From Candidatus Methanoplasma sp. (GTDB lineage: Archaea; Thermoplasmatota; Thermoplasmata; Methanomassiliicoccales; Methanomethylophilaceae): DNA of 25,737 bases. Location: contig JAISJG010000010.1 in assembly GCA_031261625.1 (NCBI GenBank), forward strand, positions 1-25,737. Reading direction: 5' to 3'. The position numbers and the translations under genes were made by a program. Below, piece by piece: positions 1 to 7,539 of the stretch (position 1 is its first letter; each line of letters begins with the position of its first letter). Under the pieces are notes generated by a model, which saw only the letters and a list, made by a program, of their open reading frames with translations, was not told where the DNA came from and made no database searches.

Positions 1-1881
1 GTTACGGAAGTGGAGATCGGCGGAGAGTTCTACGGATTCACCGTCAACGGAGGAACCGTGGACAGAGGAGATATCGACTCGTACGGTTCACACTACTACA
101 CACTCGATAACGCAGCGACCGGTGAGATATACGACATAATAGCGTATTTCACCCCCACAGGAGAACCCGTGAAGCATCTCACGCTGAACGCGACCGAAGG
201 CGGAGCGATCATAGCTGAGATCACCGTGACAACGGCTTCCGGAACCGAGATTCTGACATTCGTGCAGACAGGCGAGGCCGAAGATGCGATACCCTTCGTC
301 GAAGACGATATCATCGTGATATCCTACACTGAGGAAACAGGCTACACTTTCCAGATCTATGATGTGGACGGAACTAAGACCAAGGAAGTATCCGACCTGA
401 CCTTCGATGACCACACCATATGGGCGGAATTCGTCAAGAACGATAATTCCTTCACCATTGAACTGGCGACCGTCGGGTCCGGATCGGTCACTCTGACATG
501 GAATGACGAGTATACCGGCGCGACCACGACATACACATACTTCAGCGAATTACCCGGAGATACAGATACAACACCGTTCGCCGCAGGCACCAAAGTGACC
601 GTAGGTTACGAAGAGGGCGACGGCGGAATACAGGAGTTGGTCCTCGAGGTCGACGGCACGACCACATCGTACGTCAAACCGTTCGACATAAACGGTGTCA
701 AGGACAAAGCATATGTTGTCACCGGATACTTCTCACTGGGCGGTGATGAGTATATAATCAACTTCTCCGCAACCGGAGGGGCAGTGATAACGTACTCCAT
801 CGAAGGCAGAACTGTTGTGACGCTGGCGAATGAGGACCTGCCGTTCCTGCTCCGTGTCGATGTCGGCGAAGATACCGTCGTAGGTCATGGAGATCTCTTC
901 ACGGACTTCACCTACAGCGGACCGTACACCACAACGAGAGGATGGGTCGATATCATCGAGGAAGACGAACTGGTGTTCGATACAAACAATGATGGAGACG
1001 TACACTTCGTATCCGCAGTCTATACCGTACCCGTCGGACCTGTTGGACCCCCGACCGATCCGACCATATTCGTGGACGTGACGGAAGGAGCCGAAGCGAC
1101 ACCGTTGGGAAGCGTGGTCGTGAAGTACAACGGAAGTCTGACCGTAACGTATTCGGCACTTCCCGGATATGTCATCACCGGTCTGACGGTGGACGGACTG
1201 TCGGTTGCATACGATACCAAATCCGGTTCGTACTCCTTCTCGAAGGTAACGAGCAACCACATCGTGCGTGTAACGGCAGAGGCTGTCGACGATACGTATT
1301 GGCTATCGGTCACCATCGTAGGAGGAGAGGGATATGCGGAATACCACTCCGGTACTTCCCCGTACTCCAGATACACCAGGAGCGTGACCATCGATGACGG
1401 ATCGGATCTCTGGGTAGAGGTCGTTCCGGCTGAAGGATATGAGTTCGTGAAGTGGACCCAGTCCTCAAGTTCCACATCGGCGGAGATATACTTCACCGAC
1501 GTGCACTCGAGCATCACCCTGACGGCCGAACTGAGATCGACCGATTCGAGCAACGGTCTTCTGGACAACCTGTGGCTGTTGATCGCACTGTTGCTGCTGA
1601 TCCTGCTGGTCGCACTGTTGCTGCTGTTCCTTCTGTTCTGGCGCAGATACGAGGTCGAGACAGTAACCCTCGCAGGAGTCACCATCAACGGAAAGAACAA
1701 GGTCGTCCGCAACAAGGCGTACGATTTCACCGTCGCAGGAGCGTTCACCGGACTGAGATACAGGATCGGAAATCTCGATGAGGATGAGGAACCTGTATGG
1801 AAGGAACCGCAGAAGACCGAGAAGGGATACAGAATACCCGGAAGGGAGGTTGTAGGAAACATAACCCTCGAAGCCTACTGA
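1..1881 (+). CDS. Large surface protein with repeat domains and C-terminal membrane anchor (5' end outside the window)
   Basis: The frame is open from the first base, so the true start lies upstream; the GTG at 10 is only the first possible start inside the window. The visible 626 residues are Thr/Gly/Asp-rich beta-type sequence with recurring units (SATGGAVITY, LATVGSGSVTL and NATEGGAII are related) and a late segment (VEVVPAEGYEFVKWT) typical of divergent InlB B-repeats. A Leu-rich membrane segment occupies about residues 523-549 (1567-1647), followed by Arg-Arg and a further 75 or so residues of beta-like sequence ending at a TGA. I infer a cell-surface adhesin-like protein anchored near its C terminus. 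Such proteins are expanded in gut archaea and resemble bacterial surface proteins. The ligand is unknown. The long tail after the membrane helix is odd for a simple anchor. Confidence 0.8.
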   Translation, partial: VTEVEIGGEFYGFTVNGGTVDRGDIDSYGSHYYTLDNAATGEIYDIIAYFTPTGEPVKHLTLNATEGGAIIAEITVTTASGTEILTFVQTGEAEDAIPFVEDDIIVISYTEETGYTFQIYDVDGTKTKEVSDLTFDDHTIWAEFVKNDNSFTIELATVGSGSVTLTWNDEYTGATTTYTYFSELPGDTDTTPFAAGTKVTVGYEEGDGGIQELVLEVDGTTTSYVKPFDINGVKDKAYVVTGYFSLGGDEYIINFSATGGAVITYSIEGRTVVTLANEDLPFLLRVDVGEDTVVGHGDLFTDFTYSGPYTTTRGWVDIIEEDELVFDTNNDGDVHFVSAVYTVPVGPVGPPTDPTIFVDVTEGAEATPLGSVVVKYNGSLTVTYSALPGYVITGLTVDGLSVAYDTKSGSYSFSKVTSNHIVRVTAEAVDDTYWLSVTIVGGEGYAEYHSGTSPYSRYTRSVTIDDGSDLWVEVVPAEGYEFVKWTQSSSSTSAEIYFTDVHSSITLTAELRSTDSSNGLLDNLWLLIALLLLILLVALLLLFLLFWRRYEVETVTLAGVTINGKNKVVRNKAYDFTVAGAFTGLRYRIGNLDEDEEPVWKEPQKTEKGYRIPGREVVGNITLEAY

Positions 1882-1918
1882 ACGTGATCTGAAAAACCAT
1901 TTAAAACCCATTTCAAAA

Positions 1919-1951
1919 GGCGGGTCCGTAGACCCGCTTCTTTTCTTTTTT
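1919..1951 (+). terminator. Hairpin plus T-rich tract after the surface-protein gene
   Basis: GCGGGTC (1920-1926) pairs perfectly with GACCCGC (1931-1937) around a CGTA loop, followed by CTTCTTTTCTTTTTTTAT-like sequence. It lies 38 bases after the stop codon of the surface-protein gene and looks like an intrinsic terminator for it. Confidence 0.75.
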
Positions 1952-1980
1952 TATATGCTGTGCCAGTGTTCTAAGATAAT

Positions 1981-2004
1981 GGAAAAAACCGTTAATTGGT
2001 TTTT
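1981..2004 (-). terminator. Terminator hairpin of the parvulin/DUF2188 operon
   Basis: AAAAACC (1984-1990) and GGTTTTT (1998-2004) form a 7-bp stem around GTTAATT. On the minus strand the 3' arm itself is a T run (GGTTTTTTCC), downstream of the stop at 2043. A second, imperfect hairpin (CCGGA/TCCGG, about 2007-2031) lies between. Together they probably end the minus-strand operon. Confidence 0.5.
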
Positions 2005-2042
2005 ACGGATCCGGCAAAAAAGACCGGACCCGCGGTTAATGT

Positions 2043-2411
2043 TTATTTTTTCTGGAACGAACCGTCTTTCTTGTGAGAGACGACCCTCGAACCTTCGTTG
2101 TTGTTCTTCAGGGTCTTGACGTATTCCTCTGCCTCTGCCTTCGTTAAGAAGAGTTTGGTGGCTTTCTCGGCACCTTCCGCCTTGACCTGCCACTTGTTGT
2201 CTTCCTCGCGTTTCGTTATGTGCCAAACCTTGGGCTTCTCGTCGGAAGTCGTCTTTTTAGCAGCAGGTGCCGCTTTCTTGGTCTCGGTCTTGGCCGCAGG
2301 CTTGGCGGCAGGTTTCGCAGCCGGTTTGGCTGCCGGCTTTGCGGCAGGCTTGGCTGCGGGTTTAGTCTCTTTTTTAGGCTCTTCTTTATCTTTTTTTCCA
2401 AACAATGCCAT
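2043..2411 (-). CDS. DUF2188-type protein with an N-terminal Lys-Pro-Ala-Ala repeat tail
   Basis: 122 residues. Residues 1-16 are charged; 17-40 are six copies of Lys-Pro-Ala-Ala; a Lys/Ala/Thr linker follows to about 60; the C-terminal 61-122 (KVWHITKREEDNKWQVKAEG onward, ending near SHKKDGSFQKK) matches the pattern of the small DUF2188 domain: Trp/His at the start, W-x-V-K-x-E-G, a central A-T-K-x-F helix start, and a terminal H-x-x-D-G. DUF2188 has no established function. The KPAA tail resembles histone H1-like or ribosomal basic tails and could bind nucleic acid, which is inference. A GGGAGG site lies about 8 bases before the ATG. The gene starts 22 bases after the parvulin stop, so the two are probably cotranscribed. 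Confidence 0.75.
   Translation of the reverse strand: MALFGKKDKEEPKKETKPAAKPAAKPAAKPAAKPAAKPAAKTETKKAAPAAKKTTSDEKPKVWHITKREEDNKWQVKAEGAEKATKLFLTKAEAEEYVKTLKNNNEGSRVVSHKKDGSFQKK
2292..2363. repeat. Six 12-bp units encoding KPAA
   Basis: On the minus strand six consecutive 12-bp units, variants of AAGCCTGCCGCA, encode (Lys-Pro-Ala-Ala)x6. The units differ mainly at third codon positions, so the array is conserved at protein level more than at DNA level. Copy number could vary between strains by slippage. Confidence 0.85.
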
Positions 2412-2433
2412 GTTGTTTCCCTCCCTTGGGAAA

Positions 2434-2715
2434 TTATTTCTGATCCACCACTAGGATCAGGTGGTATCCGAATTCGGTTCTTACAGGTCCGACGAGGTCG
2501 CCCTTCTGTGCATTGAACGCGGCGGTCTCGAACGGGGCCACCATCTGGCCGCGTCCGAACCATCCGAGGCTCCCTCCGGTCTTTCCGGAAGGACACGTAG
2601 AATATTTCTTCGCGACATCGGCGAACTTCTCTCCGCCTTGGATCTTTGCTTTAAGGGTTTTAGCTTCAGTTTCGGATTTCACAAGGATGTGAGATGCGTT
2701 TACCTGTTTCACCAT
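2434..2715 (-). CDS. Single-domain parvulin-type peptidyl-prolyl cis-trans isomerase
   Basis: 93 residues, the length of stand-alone archaeal parvulins. The PpiC/rotamase signatures are all present: ASHILVKS at 7-14 (active-site His9), the E-K-F-A-D-V-A-K-K-Y helix at 29-38, C-P-S at 41-43, GGSLGWFGRGQMVAPFE at 47-63 and GYHLI at 83-87 (His85). The protein catalyses cis-trans isomerisation of Xaa-Pro bonds. It has no signal peptide, so it should act in the cytoplasm. The neighbouring downstream gene encodes a proline-containing KPAA repeat protein, a possible but unproven substrate link. No Shine-Dalgarno precedes the ATG; a CTATAAAG box lies about 26 bases upstream, which suggests a leaderless transcript. 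Confidence 0.93.
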   Translation of the reverse strand: MVKQVNASHILVKSETEAKTLKAKIQGGEKFADVAKKYSTCPSGKTGGSLGWFGRGQMVAPFETAAFNAQKGDLVGPVRTEFGYHLILVVDQK

Positions 2716-2736
2716 GCAGATAGGTAGTATGTCTTG

Positions 2737-2744
2737 TCTTTATA
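2737..2744 (-). promoter_or_regulatory. TATA box for the parvulin operon
   Basis: CTATAAAG on the minus strand, centred about 26 bases before the ATG at 2715. At the usual archaeal spacing, transcription would begin at or next to the start codon. Confidence 0.55.
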
Positions 2745-2856
2745 GAACTAACGAACAAAATCATTCGTTTTTTCATATTTTACAGCATATCGGACGTACT
2801 TGACCGAACAAATCGGGATTACGGAATGAAGGATTTGAAAAGGTTATTATCCAGAG

Positions 2857-4404
2857 ATGTTCATGTCGCGCGCAATGAACAGCACGAACAAGATATTGAT
2901 GGGAGCGGTGATGGGAATCGCCGTAATTTCTGCTTCGCTGTCATTCTTAGCTACATTCTTCAATCTGATAGGGACCGAGGAAGGAGAGAGCATAGGGGTG
3001 ACGGTATTCAATCTGTCAGCACCTCTGACCAATACCGAATTCTTCCAGTTCAGCGATTTCGGTTATCTGGATTCACTGTTCTCCGCACTCGGAGTGAGCG
3101 GTGTGATCGCAAGCCTTTTGCTCATAATAGGTTTCATGTTCGTGGTCATCGGATGTGTATCACCCGTATCAAGAAATGTCAAAGGCAGTAGCGAGGACCC
3201 TCAGGAGTATCTGCTCACCCAGCGCCCCTTGTCTATAATCAAAGCGCTCCTCATTCCTTGGAACATATTCTTCACACTGTGGGATATGAAAAAGGCACCC
3301 GTAGTGATTGCGATAATATTCCTGCCGTTCATAATCCCGTTCGCACTCATAGCGGATGCCTACCTCATTGTGGTTTTCCTTATTCTCAAGATTGTCACCA
3401 CCGTAAGGATAAAGCTTGCAGCATCCAAGGACAAAGAGACCTATGAGAAACTTACGCAGTATGCGGTATGTCCCAAGTGCAAGAGGAATTTCTATCAGCC
3501 TCTGGTCAAATGCAAATGCGGTCTGGTGATATCGTATCCGGTGCCGAATGCTTACGGAATATCCACTCACACCTGCAACAAAGGACACGACATCCCGTCA
3601 ACGAATGCCGAAGGTGCCAGAAGCAGGCTCCAGACGGTCTGTCCGTATTGCAAAAAGGACATACAGACCCACGAAGCGAGACCTTTGGCGATATCTTTGG
3701 TAGGGGCCGTAGGTTCCGGTAAGACGACGCTCATGCTGTCCGCGGTGGAATCGCTCAGTGCGGCGGCAAAAAGCAAAGCGATCGTCACCGACATAACCTC
3801 CGCAGGAATATCGCAGGCGGCACAGCGCTCCAAGAATCTGGTATCTCCGACACTGGCCGGAGAGTTGGACTCCGAATGTCTTTTCATGAGGTCCAGGGAC
3901 CTTCCTGACAAGGAGATAATCATCAACGATATCTCAGGACTCGAATTCGAGCCCGACAGGGATAAAGTGATATTCGAGGAGTATTACAAATACAACGACG
4001 GGATAATTTTCACCATCGATCCGTTGGCCGTACTGGCGATATACAATTCACAGGCACCCAATAAGGGAACGAAAGTAACTCCCATATCCACGCTGGAATC
4101 ATTTTATCATATGTTCACGGTGGTCAACGCATTCGGTCCGTCGACCAAATCGACTGTACCGTTCGCCGTCGCTTTCACGAAAATGGACGATCCGCGCGTT
4201 TCATCCGCGGTCAAAGCGGAAGGCACGCCTGAGAATTTCCTGATCAGGTACGGTCAGGAGGCGTTCGTGAAGATCGTCAAATCCACGTTCACCAACGTAA
4301 GATATTTCCAGATCGCATCCCTAGGTGACGAAGTGAATTCGGTAGTCCCGTTCAAGTGGATACTTGCGGACGGCGACCCCGATCTGAAGACGAAACTTTT
4401 CTGA
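2857..4404 (+). CDS. Membrane protein with zinc ribbons and a C-terminal P-loop GTPase-like domain
   Basis: 515 residues from the ATG at 2857 (ATGs at 2863 and 2875 are alternatives; no clear Shine-Dalgarno). Hydrophobic helices occur near 14-37, 80-103, 129-142 and 148-182. A Cys-rich region follows (C205-x2-C208, C219-x-C221, C240 with H244, C262-x2-C265), which looks like two zinc ribbons. The C-terminal half is a P-loop NTPase: GAVGSGKT at 283-290 (Walker A/G1), NDISG at 357-361 (a G3-like hydrophobic-D-x-x-G) and TKMD at 441-444 (G4, guanine specificity). It resembles the zinc-ribbon-plus-GTPase proteins described in predicted conflict or signalling systems (the double-GTPase/TRAFAC-like families), but I cannot confirm the family. 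It meets the pirin gene tail to tail with a 5-base gap. Cellular role unknown. Confidence 0.8.
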   Translation: MFMSRAMNSTNKILMGAVMGIAVISASLSFLATFFNLIGTEEGESIGVTVFNLSAPLTNTEFFQFSDFGYLDSLFSALGVSGVIASLLLIIGFMFVVIGCVSPVSRNVKGSSEDPQEYLLTQRPLSIIKALLIPWNIFFTLWDMKKAPVVIAIIFLPFIIPFALIADAYLIVVFLILKIVTTVRIKLAASKDKETYEKLTQYAVCPKCKRNFYQPLVKCKCGLVISYPVPNAYGISTHTCNKGHDIPSTNAEGARSRLQTVCPYCKKDIQTHEARPLAISLVGAVGSGKTTLMLSAVESLSAAAKSKAIVTDITSAGISQAAQRSKNLVSPTLAGELDSECLFMRSRDLPDKEIIINDISGLEFEPDRDKVIFEEYYKYNDGIIFTIDPLAVLAIYNSQAPNKGTKVTPISTLESFYHMFTVVNAFGPSTKSTVPFAVAFTKMDDPRVSSAVKAEGTPENFLIRYGQEAFVKIVKSTFTNVRYFQIASLGDEVNSVVPFKWILADGDPDLKTKLF

Positions 4405-4409
4405 TAAGG

Positions 4410-5438
4410 TCATGCGCCGGGGCGGTCTTCCGTCCCGTCCGCGTACCTGATGAATCTCTCCGTTCCTTTGGGCTGGGCTTTATCGATAAGATCCCAAGGC
4501 CATTCCGGGAACTCTTTTTTCCTGATCTCGTCTATTGCCGCCCTGACCTTTTTGTCATTTTTAAGGATAACAGGGCCGAAGCTGGATTGTTTCTCATTTA
4601 TGGGTTCTCCCTCAATGAGCCAGCATACACTTTCCGTGCCTCCGTTCTTTATCAGGATGTCGGCATTCCCGTCGAGTTTGAGTCTCTGTGAATACTTGTA
4701 CGGAATACCTCCGATCTCGATCGTATCCCCGTCGACGAAATACAGATTCCTGTTAAGCGTCGGCGATATTGCGGACAGTTGTAATTCCGCATCAGGCGAA
4801 AAACGTATCAGAAGTATCCTGACACGGTGTTCGTCATCAGCCGCCCACGATATATCGTTCGGGCGTATCGCGGTCTTTCCTCCGAAGCTGCCGGCGATGA
4901 TCTTCACGTAATATCCGTTCTCTTCGACGATCGGGATATCCTCGGACCACATCGTCCTAACGACAGGTTCCGATTCTTTGTCTTTCAAAGGAAGATTGAT
5001 CATTATCTGTGTGATATCATTAGGATTCGGACGGTCGCTGAATGCGAGCGGATACATCTCGTTGTGCTGGTATCTGCTGCCGGCGGACACCCACTGGACA
5101 TCCCCGAATCCGAACCTTCCCTGGTTCCCTTTCGAATCGAAATGATCTATGTAGCCTTTCTCGGCGATCGTGACGGTCTCATACCCCCAATGCGAATGCA
5201 TCGGGAAACCGGGAACCACTTTACCGTGATACATCCTGAATCCGAAAAGCGGCTGGTAGTCCCTTCCGAGGTTCCTGCCGCTTATCAATTGGAGCGGCGG
5301 GGCCTGCTGAGCGTTACCCGGGGGATAATCATCGCAGTGGTGCGATATGAAAACGAACGGATCCTCCGAATCCCAGTGAAGTTTAAGCAGTTGCGTCCGG
5401 ATGACCGGCCCTGATGGTTTATCTCTGAACAGCGACAT
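4410..5438 (-). CDS. Pirin-family cupin protein
   Basis: 342 residues from ATG 5438; a TTG three codons upstream (5447) is less likely. The N-terminal cupin carries the four pirin metal ligands: H81 and H83 in MHSHWGYETVT, H125 and E127 in RYQHNEMYP. The GFRMYHG(K)VVPGFPMHSH region and the DVQWVSAGS motif are typical. The C-terminal part includes a second cupin-like half and a tail near PEWPWDLIDKA. Pirins are mononuclear metal (Fe or other) proteins; some have quercetin dioxygenase activity and others act in redox-linked regulation. The substrate here is unknown. At about 340 residues it is longer than typical bacterial pirins (about 230-290). A TTTTTATC box about 29 bases upstream of the ATG and the absence of a Shine-Dalgarno suggest a leaderless transcript. 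Confidence 0.88.
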   Translation of the reverse strand: MSLFRDKPSGPVIRTQLLKLHWDSEDPFVFISHHCDDYPPGNAQQAPPLQLISGRNLGRDYQPLFGFRMYHGKVVPGFPMHSHWGYETVTIAEKGYIDHFDSKGNQGRFGFGDVQWVSAGSRYQHNEMYPLAFSDRPNPNDITQIMINLPLKDKESEPVVRTMWSEDIPIVEENGYYVKIIAGSFGGKTAIRPNDISWAADDEHRVRILLIRFSPDAELQLSAISPTLNRNLYFVDGDTIEIGGIPYKYSQRLKLDGNADILIKNGGTESVCWLIEGEPINEKQSSFGPVILKNDKKVRAAIDEIRKKEFPEWPWDLIDKAQPKGTERFIRYADGTEDRPGA

Positions 5439-5545
5439 GTATCGCAAAGAGTATTGCGGACCTGATAAAAAACCCGTTGTATTCTGTTCGTAACTTTTCG
5501 TTTGTTGATGAGTACTCTGCTTCTATCGATATCTGAGTCGGCTGT

Positions 5546-5555
5546 TTTTTAATAC
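5546..5555 (+). promoter_or_regulatory. TATA box for the pseudouridine synthase gene
   Basis: TTTTTAATAC centred about 26 bases before ATG 5577, with no Shine-Dalgarno in between. This favours the ATG at 5577 over the in-frame GTG at 5571. Confidence 0.5.
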
Positions 5556-5576
5556 AACCTAATCATACTCGTGATT

Positions 5577-6326
5577 ATGGGAGAAGAGAATCCTCAGACC
5601 GACGGAATGCGCCTTAACAAATTCCTGGCAGAATCAGGAGTCGCATCCAGACGCGGATCCGACCGTCTGGTAGAGGAGGGCAGGGTCACTATCGACGGAA
5701 AAGTCGCGGTCCTCGGGGACAAAGTGTTCCCTTCCAACAGTGTATGTGTCGACGGGAATCCCGTGAAAAGGGAGGAAGAGGACATCATACTGATATTCTA
5801 CAAACCCGCAGGGATTACATGCACATCAAATCCCCAGGACGAGGACAATGTCATCGATTATATCGGATATCCGAAAAGGATCTACTCCATCGGCCGTCTC
5901 GATAAGGATTCGGAAGGTCTTTTACTGATGACCAATAACGGCGAACTCGCCGATAAGGTCATGCGTTCGCGTTACGAGCACGAAAAGGAGTATCTTGTAA
6001 CGGTCGATCGCGATGTTACGGGGGAATTCATTAAGGATATGTCCAACGGGGTTACGTTGGCCGACGGTGTTGTAACGAAGAAATGTTTCGTCGAGACCAT
6101 CGGCCAGAGGGAGTTCCGTATCATCCTGAAACAGGGATTGAACCGTCAGATCAGAAGGATGTGCGCGGTGTTCGGATTCACAGTGGTACGTTTGAAACGT
6201 GTAAGGGTGATGAACATCCTGCTCGGCGACATGAAAGAAGGCCGTTACAGGAATATCACCAAAGCTGAGAGGAAGGAACTTTTCACTCTTCTTGAAGAAG
6301 AACCGGGATCGGAATTCGAGATCTGA
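5577..6326 (+). CDS. RluF/RsuA-family pseudouridine synthase
   Basis: 249 residues. An S4 RNA-binding domain comes first (MRLNKFLAESGVASRRGSDR at 11-30, then V-x-x-G-R-V-T-I-D-G). The RsuA/RluB/E/F catalytic domain follows, with GRLDKDSEGLLLMTNNG from 106 (catalytic Asp109) and QGLNRQIRRM at 186-195. Family members isomerise a uridine in rRNA; RluF acts on 23S rRNA and on tRNA-Tyr in E. coli. The domain order, length and the QGLNRQIRRM signature fit RluF-like enzymes best. This family is characteristic of bacteria, so transfer into the archaeal lineage is likely; target sites may differ. The gene stands alone, divergent from pirin, with its own TATA box. Confidence 0.9.
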   Translation: MGEENPQTDGMRLNKFLAESGVASRRGSDRLVEEGRVTIDGKVAVLGDKVFPSNSVCVDGNPVKREEEDIILIFYKPAGITCTSNPQDEDNVIDYIGYPKRIYSIGRLDKDSEGLLLMTNNGELADKVMRSRYEHEKEYLVTVDRDVTGEFIKDMSNGVTLADGVVTKKCFVETIGQREFRIILKQGLNRQIRRMCAVFGFTVVRLKRVRVMNILLGDMKEGRYRNITKAERKELFTLLEEEPGSEFEI

Positions 6327-6352
6327 ACCTATACGCAATTGTAAATCCATAA

Positions 6353-6595
6353 AATCCGTTTGAACTTTTAGGTTCATCTGTTCCTCCCAGAGAATCAACG
6401 AGACATTCAGGGGCAGGAAGAATAGCAAGAATTACAATGAGGCCGATGAGCCTGTTTGAATCGGCTGAATCCAATGGGACGGTGTCTTTAGAAGAATTGT
6501 TCGACCCAAACAATATTTTTAAAGCAGTACAGTCCAGTCCGACTATGGAGGATTTAGCTCTTGCACTCACACGCGGAGGATGGCCCGGCAGTTTG
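6353..6595 (+). pseudogene. Remnant of a COG1373/DUF4143-type AAA ATPase
   Basis: Read in the frame of 6437, an open stretch starts after the stop codon at 6350 and encodes about 81 residues that match the middle of the AAA_14/DUF4143 (COG1373) ATPases as I know them: FELLGSSVPP (the F-x-L-T-G-S-S strand), HSGAGRIARITMRPMSL at about 6404-6454, FESAESNGTVSLEELF, then an E-D-L-A-x-x-x-x-R-G-G-W-P motif (6551-6586). Homology stops on both sides: there is no Walker A region upstream and no C-terminal DUF4143 domain downstream, where the sequence runs into the 3' end of the next gene. It is therefore a both-ends-truncated relic. Family members are multi-copy in many gut archaea and bacteria, and their function is uncertain. 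Confidence 0.8.
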
Positions 6596-6618
6596 AGTAA
6601 TCCATTGAATAAGGGATT

Positions 6619-6843
6619 TCATTTCTTCTGCTGCCGACGTTTCACAACCATCTCGTTAAAATTTATCCTGAAGAATACGTTCGACGATGCTCTGTAGAAA
6701 AGAATGAACAGAGCGGCAACGAACAATATCGGTAATCCCACGAACATGGAGATGAAATACCACGCGGCGACACCGATGCATGCGATGACGATACCTACAA
6801 TCAGGGACTTATTCGCCAATTTCTTCTGCTCGCTGAGATCCAT
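6619..6843 (-). CDS. Small membrane protein with two helices
   Basis: 74 residues, no family recognised. A polar start (MDLSEQKKLANKS) is followed by two hydrophobic helices near 14-32 and 34-51, then a basic tail (VVKRRQQKK). A GGTGA ribosome site (6850-6854) lies 6 bases before the ATG, and a possible TATA (AAATTAAACC, about 6893-6902) precedes a short leader. A 7-bp inverted repeat (GCAGACA at 6855-6861 / TGTCCGC at 6864-6870) lies beside the ribosome site and could affect translation. The 3' end lies just after the ATPase remnant. Function unknown. Confidence 0.7.
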   Translation of the reverse strand: MDLSEQKKLANKSLIVGIVIACIGVAAWYFISMFVGLPILFVAALFILFYRASSNVFFRINFNEMVVKRRQQKK

Positions 6844-6913
6844 GTAAAATCACCGCAGACACATGTCCGCAAAAAGTTGATTGGGGAAGAGGTTTAATTT
6901 TTTTGCGCGAAGA

Positions 6914-7312
6914 TCAAGCTATCTTCGTTCCCGCTTTGGGAGATGCGCCCTGGTCGTAGACGGCTTTCACGTCGAAATTCCAGAGTGCGTTTGCGTGGAG
7001 GTGTATCGCTTTCAGTGCTTCGTTGGTCGCATCGAGTGCGGGTCCGCTGTCCACACGCTCTTTGAATACAACTTCGACTTCGTATGCCTCGAGTTTCGAG
7101 GTGAAGAGGAATGATGCTTTCGGGTTCTCTTTGATGTTCTTTCCCGACACTTTGAAGAGGACCTCTCCGATGGAGAGTACGCTGGGGCTCGGGGCACCGA
7201 TGGTTCCGGCCACGATCGCGTGGGGTTTTCCGTCTTTCGATGCTGTAACCAATACTTTGGTCGTGGTCGGCTCTTTAATCAGTGCTAGAACGTTCTCTGG
7301 AATGTTTACCAT
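6914..7312 (-). CDS. Pyridoxamine 5'-phosphate oxidase-like flavin-binding split-barrel protein
   Basis: 132 residues. Features of the FMN-binding split barrel are an N-terminal helix (PENVLALIK), the strand pair VLVTASKDGKPHAIVAGTI, then VLFKVSGKNIKENPKASFLFTS, where the N-I-K-x-N-P-K-A-S segment is characteristic of the PNPOx-like/general stress families. Members bind FMN, F420 or haem, and many have no assigned substrate. The sequence does not show a true PdxH. A GGTGA site (7319-7323) lies 6 bases before the ATG, and a long TATA stretch (about 7341-7356) sits about 35 bases upstream. The gene is probably monocistronic and is divergent from thrB. Confidence 0.82.
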   Translation of the reverse strand: MVNIPENVLALIKEPTTTKVLVTASKDGKPHAIVAGTIGAPSPSVLSIGEVLFKVSGKNIKENPKASFLFTSKLEAYEVEVVFKERVDSGPALDATNEALKAIHLHANALWNFDVKAVYDQGASPKAGTKIA

Positions 7313-7340
7313 TTGTTGTCACCTGTGGTAGCATCGAATT

Positions 7341-7356
7341 ATTTATATATATAATA
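7341..7356 (-). promoter_or_regulatory. TATA box for the flavin split-barrel gene
   Basis: The alternating A/T run TTATTATATATATAAAT on the minus strand is the strongest TATA-like element in the 7313-7539 gap. Transcription would start close to the GGTGA ribosome site. The rest of this 227-base gap is A/T-rich; it holds a weaker TATA-like AACTTTATC near 7495-7503 that probably serves thrB. Confidence 0.55.
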
Positions 7357-7539
7357 ATCGAAAGTAAGATTTGAATAAAAAAATCACATGTTACCTTTTG
7401 CTAGGTACTATTCATAAGAAAGTTTGTTTTTCCGTAGATTTTTGTCGGATATCACAGAAAACCTACAGAAGGAATAATGTGTTACATCGGTAAACTTTAT
7501 CAAAGATAGCGCAGTACGCCCAGATAGGAAAGCGTGATC

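Noticed and set aside
1020..1862. 280-residue minus-strand open frame opposite the surface protein
   Set aside because: It is antisense to a clear coding region, with no family match or ribosome site; the plus frame has recognisable repeats and a membrane anchor.
2292..2363. CRISPR-like or other DNA repeat
   Set aside because: The 12-bp units are contiguous, in frame and vary at third codon positions; this is a protein repeat.
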